Assembly: GCA_907163375.1 (NCBI GenBank)
Contig: CAJQUW010015465.1
Span: 1-64,000, forward strand
From: Prostheceraeus crozeri
Taxonomy: Eukaryota > Platyhelminthes > Polycladida > Euryleptidae
Direction of reading: 5' to 3'
DNA: 64,000 nt
The notes beneath the pieces were generated by a model. That model had not been told where the DNA came from. It was given only the letters and a program-made list of their open reading frames with translations, and searched no databases. Shown in pieces: positions 58,975 through 64,000 of the stretch (the first letter of the stretch is position 1; every line of letters starts with the position of its first letter). Both the position numbers and the translations under genes were made by a program.

Positions 58975-60300
58975 CAGGGATATTATAGGCCTATAAGTAT
59001 TAATTGGCTACTCGAGAAAGTTGTTTTGAAATCTACTCGAAATCTGTTTGCAAGAACATACGGGCCTCATCAACATGGCTTCCGCCCCCCGCATTCTATA
59101 ATAACAGCTATAATTGATGTAATTGAGAATATCAGCCGAATCAATGACGATAAGTTGCCTTTTGGATCTGCCCTAATGAGTTTTGACCTCTCACGAGCGT
59201 TCGATACAATAGATCACAGGCTGTTCATTCGCAACCTTAAAGACCACCGATTTCCCAGCGGCTGTCTCCTCTGGATTAAGAACTTCCTGCAAGATCGAAC
59301 TGGCAGAGTAAAGAGTGGGTCAGACTTCTCGGGTCCCATTCGTTTGAACGTTGGTGTACCGCAGGGCTCAGTGTTGGCACATGTTCTCTTTTGCGCGTTC
59401 GTCGGAGATCTAGTTTCACCAACTCCTTGTGTATCTAGTGTCAAATATGCAGATGATTTGAATGTTGTTGTTCCTCTGAACTCGGGCAATCCTTCTTTAA
59501 TTCAGGAGACACTCACTAGAGAAACCAGTTTCGTCTCAGCTTGGTGTCATCGTAACAAGCTAACCCTGAATATGAGCAAATCGAAACTGATGCTACTGAC
59601 GCGTACTGAAGCAATTGAATCTATCTCATTGCCACTAGAACGAGTGTCCGAAATCAATGTTGTTGGCGTAATGCTTGATGATCATTTGAGCTGGAAATCT
59701 CACACGCGCAACGTCATCAGGAGAACAACGCAATGATTTCACATTCTTCGTCGTCTAAGAAGTGTTCTTTCGGATTCAGAACTACACAAAGTTTACACGT
59801 CGTCTGTTCGGTATCTGCTAGAATACGCATCTACAGTTTTTGTTGGCATGAACAAGGCACTCTCAAACCAGCTGCAGCAAGGCGATAACCGGACACATCG
59901 CATGATTTACATAACTTATTTCGGAAGTGGAAACATTCGGAAATGCTCATGTCACAAAAATGAAATTAAAGATATACGCATTTCACGAAGCAAAAAGTTA
60001 TTTCTGTCAATTGACAATCAAAGGTATCACTGTCTGCATAACTATGTTCCGAAACGTCTCAGAAGTCAATATTCTGTTCCTTTGTGTCGCCATCTTAAAA
60101 GAAAAAGAACATTTTTCCCTGTGTTACTTCTTTCATAAATGTTGGGTTAAGCGCGCAAAGACAATTTTTACATTGAGCACTTTGTTTCGAAAGTTAACTT
60201 CCTTATGTCTTCTTTTTCTGTGTATTGCCAGTGTGTATTGTGTACATGTCCATTATGATTTTCATTTTTATACAAATATACGATTACTACAACTAATTAA
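58975..60300 (+). mobile_element. 5'-truncated CR1/Daphne-like LINE
   Basis: Starts within reverse transcriptase (YYRPISI...LLEKVV) and continues to 59736 with GPHQHGFRPPHSIITAI, MSFDLSRAFDTIDHRLF, RLNVGVPQGSVLAHVLF and the catalytic KYADDLNVVVP. A frameshift or stop near 59736 breaks the frame; the C-terminal part continues at 59740-60138 in another frame with SSVRYLLEYASTVFVG and DIRISRSKKLFLSI. The first ~50 codons of the frame that starts at 58825 are not LINE sequence. No second strand target duplication was found. Confidence 0.8.
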
Positions 60301-61640
60301 TTAAGAAAGTATTAATTACTTTCTTCTGTAGACTACTGTAGATTAATGAGGATCTAATGATGGTCCGATGATGAATGTGGACTGTAATTATAGTGATCAC
60401 TGCATCTCTGTGCGCTATCAGATAAACTGATATGCAAAGATTCTGAGAATTCTGCCCTGCTCATTAGTGTCTTCTGGAACGAAACGTTACTCCGACTGTG
60501 ATAAAAAGTATTGCGTACAGCGATTCGTCTTTCATTTTCCACGCTCGAGACTTTGAAATTATAGCAGTTTCTGCTGATGTTCGTACGTGCTGTCATTGAA
60601 TTGGTGTCTTTCTCACGTTTTGATTGATGATGGCAACATGAAGCCAGTCATCATTACCACCTCTGGAGGAGAGAATTTTGTGGTTCAGTTGACGCATTCA
60701 TTGCAATGTCCTTCTAAAACATTATCGTCATAAATGAAAGCAAATTTTTAATAAATTTCGCATATATTTTCTTATTGAAAAATGACCAGATATTTTCGAG
60801 GGTTTTAGGTTTGGAGAATCGGCTAGAATTCCATAGATATCAAAGCATGCCAATCTCAGCTGTTCATATTTGAATAACTTTCGCAATACTACATCAGAGA
60901 ATCTTAATTTTCCTTTATTTACAAACAATCATGAGTCGCGAATCAACAAAAATGGCTTATTATCTACGTAGATTTCATGCAGTTTGTGGAATCAATAAAA
61001 TAGGAAATAACATGAAGCGTAAAATGAACGTAATGAAATAGTATAAAAACGTGAAATATAGCTATTATGATAGTAGCGGTCACATGCGGTTAAAATGGGA
61101 GGAATAACAGGAGAAATGAACACACTTAATGTACATTTTTAGCAGCCCAGTTGAATTGTGACTGAACAGTGGCTGAATAAACCGCGTGACGAAGATTGTG
61201 TCTGGCTGAATTGCTGCTGCTGCGTTTTTCGATCTTTCTGTGTGTTCTCCGGGAATATTTCATCGTTTTTTGTGGTTCTTTTTGCAAATTGGTTCTGCTG
61301 TGCCTTTCCGTCATTTGTGTGGATCGTATTGTCTCTACGGTATATGGTTTTTCGCAAATCCCACAAATTGTGTTTTCCAATCTCGCCATCGGTTCAAGGT
61401 CTGTTTCAATTCGTTCCTTGATTCGCTGTTTCAGCCCACGTGATCTCTTCATCAGTGTGACGCTTCGATCGTTCGACTGTTGACTGTTGTAGACAGCTGG
61501 AATTGTCAGTTGGAACGATCTGCCAAGTTCAGATCAGCTGTTATTCATAACACTTGGAACGCAGTCCTACGCAAAATTTTTAGAATTATCGATCGGTAAT
61601 CGATTTTGTCTTCATTGAATTTGGCTGAGGTGTTAACAAA
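60301..61640. other. Host spacer with short open frames
   Basis: Frames at 60354-60596 (minus) and 61126-61452 (minus, 108 residues, with CGIC and many Lys/Arg/Gln) are open but match nothing I know. 61570-61640 may already be LINE 5' region. Confidence 0.25.
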
Positions 61641-61663
61641 CCTTTGACAACTCGGTAATCTCA

Positions 61664-61732
61664 TCGTCTGGCCTGGTGTAACGGTTTAACTGGTAATCAG
61701 TGGTCGAAGGTAGAGTGTTCGAATCCTTACCT
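61664..61732 (+). ncRNA. tRNA-like sequence with polymerase III boxes
   Basis: An A-box-like TGGCCTGGTGTAACGGTT is followed 33 bases later by a perfect B box GTTCGAATCC. The stems of a full tRNA are weak, so it is a tRNA relic or an internal promoter, possibly the 5' region of the LINE whose ORF1 begins at 61761. Confidence 0.4.
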
Positions 61733-61760
61733 GCAAAATTTTGTTCCTTTTTTTCTCGAA

Positions 61761-62486
61761 ATGAGTTTTGATAATCAAATTGTCAAATCTTCAAGAACAA
61801 CACGCAGTAAATCTGTCAACAACGATGGAACATTTGATGCTATAAAGGCGCTTCTTGATGAGCATAAAGTAGAGATCGTGGGTAAGATGGATGAATTGAA
61901 CCACAAGGTCTCAACATTAATGTCCCGTATCGAAAAGCTGGATGACTGTTTCTCCTCCATGCTTAACGTACAGCTTGAACACAGAAGAGAAATCGACGAA
62001 ATAAAACAGAGTCTATCTTCAAACGAATGGCAGGAGAATATTATGAATGAATTTGAGGAAAGACAGAATCGTGTATTGAGTCTAATTGTTTTCGGATTAG
62101 ATGAGAATAGCGAAGGTTCGTTGGAAGAAAGAAAAGAATGCGACGAAAGAAACCTGAAAGATATTTTCGACTTAATGTCAGTTAATAACGTGAAATGGTC
62201 TCAATGTGTTAGAATTGGGAAAATACATGGTGCTAGATCCAGGCCTCTGAAGGTGAATGTCACTGACCTGGAGATGAAGCGACGAATATTGCAGAATGCA
62301 AATAAATTAAGGAATACATCTCGTAATAGTATATACATCAAGAAAGATTTGACACCATATCAACAGCAAGTCGATAAGAGATTGAGAGCTGAATTACAGC
62401 AAAGACGAAGCAGAGGTGAAAATGTGACGATTTTCAAAGGAAAAATACAACGCTGCAATGATGTTCATAATAATTTTCGTCTGTGA
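61761..62486 (+). CDS. LINE ORF1 protein
   Basis: 241 residues. Residues ~25-90 are a coiled coil (VEIVGKMDELNHKVSTLMSR), followed by an RRM-like domain (NRVLSLIVFGLDENSE, VRIGKIHGARSRPLKVNV) and a basic C-terminal domain (IYIKKDLTPYQQQVDKRLRA), the layout of nucleic-acid chaperone ORF1 proteins of LINEs. The frame is open. ORF2 begins at or just behind the stop. Confidence 0.75.
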   Translation: MSFDNQIVKSSRTTRSKSVNNDGTFDAIKALLDEHKVEIVGKMDELNHKVSTLMSRIEKLDDCFSSMLNVQLEHRREIDEIKQSLSSNEWQENIMNEFEERQNRVLSLIVFGLDENSEGSLEERKECDERNLKDIFDLMSVNNVKWSQCVRIGKIHGARSRPLKVNVTDLEMKRRILQNANKLRNTSRNSIYIKKDLTPYQQQVDKRLRAELQQRRSRGENVTIFKGKIQRCNDVHNNFRL

Positions 62487-62563
62487 TTTTAGCACGCAAT
62501 GCTCAGTGTTTACCGTGTTTACCCTCATTCGCCTCTACCAATGTGAATCATGCAATATCGAAA

Positions 62564-64000
62564 ATGGACTATATTCGTGCCTTTATTTCTTCTAGTGAAC
62601 TGCAGATTTTTGCCGCTACCGAGTCTTGGTTCAGTCATGTAATTTCTGATGACGTAGTGTCTGTGAGTGATCATTTTTTATTCAGAGACGACCGTAATGA
62701 TGGGCGAGTTGGCGGGGGAGTGGCGGTGTGGATAAAATTGTCACTTAGTCCAGTGCGCCTTTACCCTAACACTCCTCCCTTCGGTACAAACAGTATGTGG
62801 TTAACTCTTCCTCGTCTAAAAATATTATTTATTTGCATATATATTCCTCCTTCATCAACTAAAGCGTATTCAACTGAGGTGGCATCGTTCATCGCAAACA
62901 ACATAGACAATTTTTTGACTTCACATCCAGAGTTTGAAATCATTCTAACTGGTGATTTGAACCGGTTGAACACGTTATATCTTCAGAATGCTTTCGATTT
63001 AATTGATTTGGTTACATCCCCCACAAGAGGAAATGCTATTCTTGACCACGTGTTCGTGTCATCTTCGTTAGAGAGTCAATACAGTGTTGAAATTGGCCCT
63101 CCAATTTCTACGTCGGATCACAAAACGATTTTGTGCGTTCCAAAGACTGCTACAGCTAACCAAAATGAAACGATTCGAACAGTCTACGATTTTCGTCGTT
63201 CAAACTTGCAGGCATTTATCGGGTTGCTTGAAACAATTGACCTGTCTATTTTGTATGACTATCGTTTGAGCATTGACGAAAAGTGTTGTATATTCGACGA
63301 TTTTGTGAGATTCTGTTTCGTCCAGACAATTCCTGCCACCACTGTCACAATGAAAACTACTGATAAGCCATATGTAAGTCCTCTTATCAAGGCAATGATT
63401 AATCAACGCTGGACCGCCTACCGTCGAGGTGACTTTGTTATGTATAATCATTTGAGTTCAAAAGTCAAACGTCTGCTTTTCGTGGGAAAACTGAAATGGG
63501 CAAGTAAATCCAGCCAATGTTCGAAGGACATGTGGAACGTCGTTAACGAATTAAAGGGTACGAAGTATTCCAGGAACTCACATATTGATTCTTTGATTTT
63601 TCAATATGCCGATCTAGGTCAAGCAGCTGAGCATATCAATTCCGTGTTTGTATCAAATCAAAGCAATCGTCCAGACCCTGATCCTATACTAGACAAGTAC
63701 GACTGGTTTCCATCTGTATCTACTGAAGATGTTTATAAGTCATTGTGTTCTCTTAAACCGAACAAGTCACCCGGTATTGATGGCATACCGACAATACTTT
63801 ACAAGATTGCAGCCCATACACTCGCCGCACCACTGGCTAACATCATCAACATCTCCGTAACATCAAGAACATTTCCAAAATCATGGAAGCATAGTGTTAT
63901 AGTGCCGATCCCAAAGTCTAATCCGCCATCTATCGAGGAATTACGTCCTATCTCCCTGCTCCCTGTCCCCGCGAAAATTTGTGAAAGACTTATACTAAAC
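62564..64000 (+). CDS. LINE ORF2: endonuclease and start of reverse transcriptase (runs off the window)
   Basis: 479 codons without a stop from ATG 62564 to the window end; the same frame is open back to the ORF1 stop region and reads ILARNAQCLP there, so it may start further upstream. Apurinic-type endonuclease motifs: IFAATESWFS, RVGGGVAVWI, IILTGDLNR, SDHKTILC. The reverse transcriptase starts with LKPNKSPGIDGIPTILYKI and ELRPISLLPVPAKICERLIL. It is a CR1/Daphne-type element with both ORFs open, so it may be recently active. Confidence 0.85.
   Translation, partial: MDYIRAFISSSELQIFAATESWFSHVISDDVVSVSDHFLFRDDRNDGRVGGGVAVWIKLSLSPVRLYPNTPPFGTNSMWLTLPRLKILFICIYIPPSSTKAYSTEVASFIANNIDNFLTSHPEFEIILTGDLNRLNTLYLQNAFDLIDLVTSPTRGNAILDHVFVSSSLESQYSVEIGPPISTSDHKTILCVPKTATANQNETIRTVYDFRRSNLQAFIGLLETIDLSILYDYRLSIDEKCCIFDDFVRFCFVQTIPATTVTMKTTDKPYVSPLIKAMINQRWTAYRRGDFVMYNHLSSKVKRLLFVGKLKWASKSSQCSKDMWNVVNELKGTKYSRNSHIDSLIFQYADLGQAAEHINSVFVSNQSNRPDPDPILDKYDWFPSVSTEDVYKSLCSLKPNKSPGIDGIPTILYKIAAHTLAAPLANIINISVTSRTFPKSWKHSVIVPIPKSNPPSIEELRPISLLPVPAKICERLILN

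Noticed and set aside
61126-61452. Possible host zinc-finger gene on the minus strand
   Set aside because: Only one CxxC pair and low-complexity Gln/Lys/Arg; not enough to call a gene.

Overview
The window looks like genomic DNA of an animal, most likely an aquatic invertebrate; no host gene could be recognised, so the species is unknown. It is dominated by mobile DNA: two large Polinton/Maverick-type elements of clearly different lineages, plus LINEs, hAT, pogo-like and other small DNA transposons.

Element 1 (138-24521, 24.4 kb) has a 6-bp target duplication (ATCTAC), AG...CT ends and unusually long inverted terminal repeats (about 2.2-2.5 kb) built from ~490-bp tandem units. It carries protein-primed-type PolB, two tandem penton-like genes, adenain-like protease, double-jelly-roll capsid protein, core proteins, chromodomain integrase and packaging ATPase, plus accessory genes. 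Those include a TATA-binding-protein homologue (13952-14497) next to two small PC4-like genes, a DEDD exonuclease-like protein, a stand-alone relative of the PolB N-terminal domain and RING-like fingers. Its genes use TATA and CCAAT promoters, 5' leader introns and AATAAA signals. It is broken (about five breaks) but not old, since its terminal repeats differ by only 1-2% in the part compared.

The spacer 24522-38008 is host DNA with decayed repeats. It contains an inverted second copy of the sequence that element 1 entered, so the empty site can be read inside the same window.

Element 2 (38009-55947, 17.9 kb; target duplication TTTCTA) is much more AT-rich, intronless and compact, and looks whole and very young. 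Its genes are protease, a phospholipase A2-integrase fusion, two membrane-active core proteins, capsid protein, a fibre-like coiled-coil protein, a protein that looks like a divergent sliding clamp, a 1178-residue PolB, packaging ATPase, penton-like protein and conserved Polinton unknowns. Nearly every start codon follows an A-tract (TTAAAAAATG-like), and GC-rich mini-hairpins and short AT-rich tandem repeats mark the gene boundaries.

The right end (55954-64000) holds two nested hAT elements, a 5'-truncated CR1/Daphne-like LINE, and the open 5' part of another such LINE (ORF1 and ORF2) that runs off the window.
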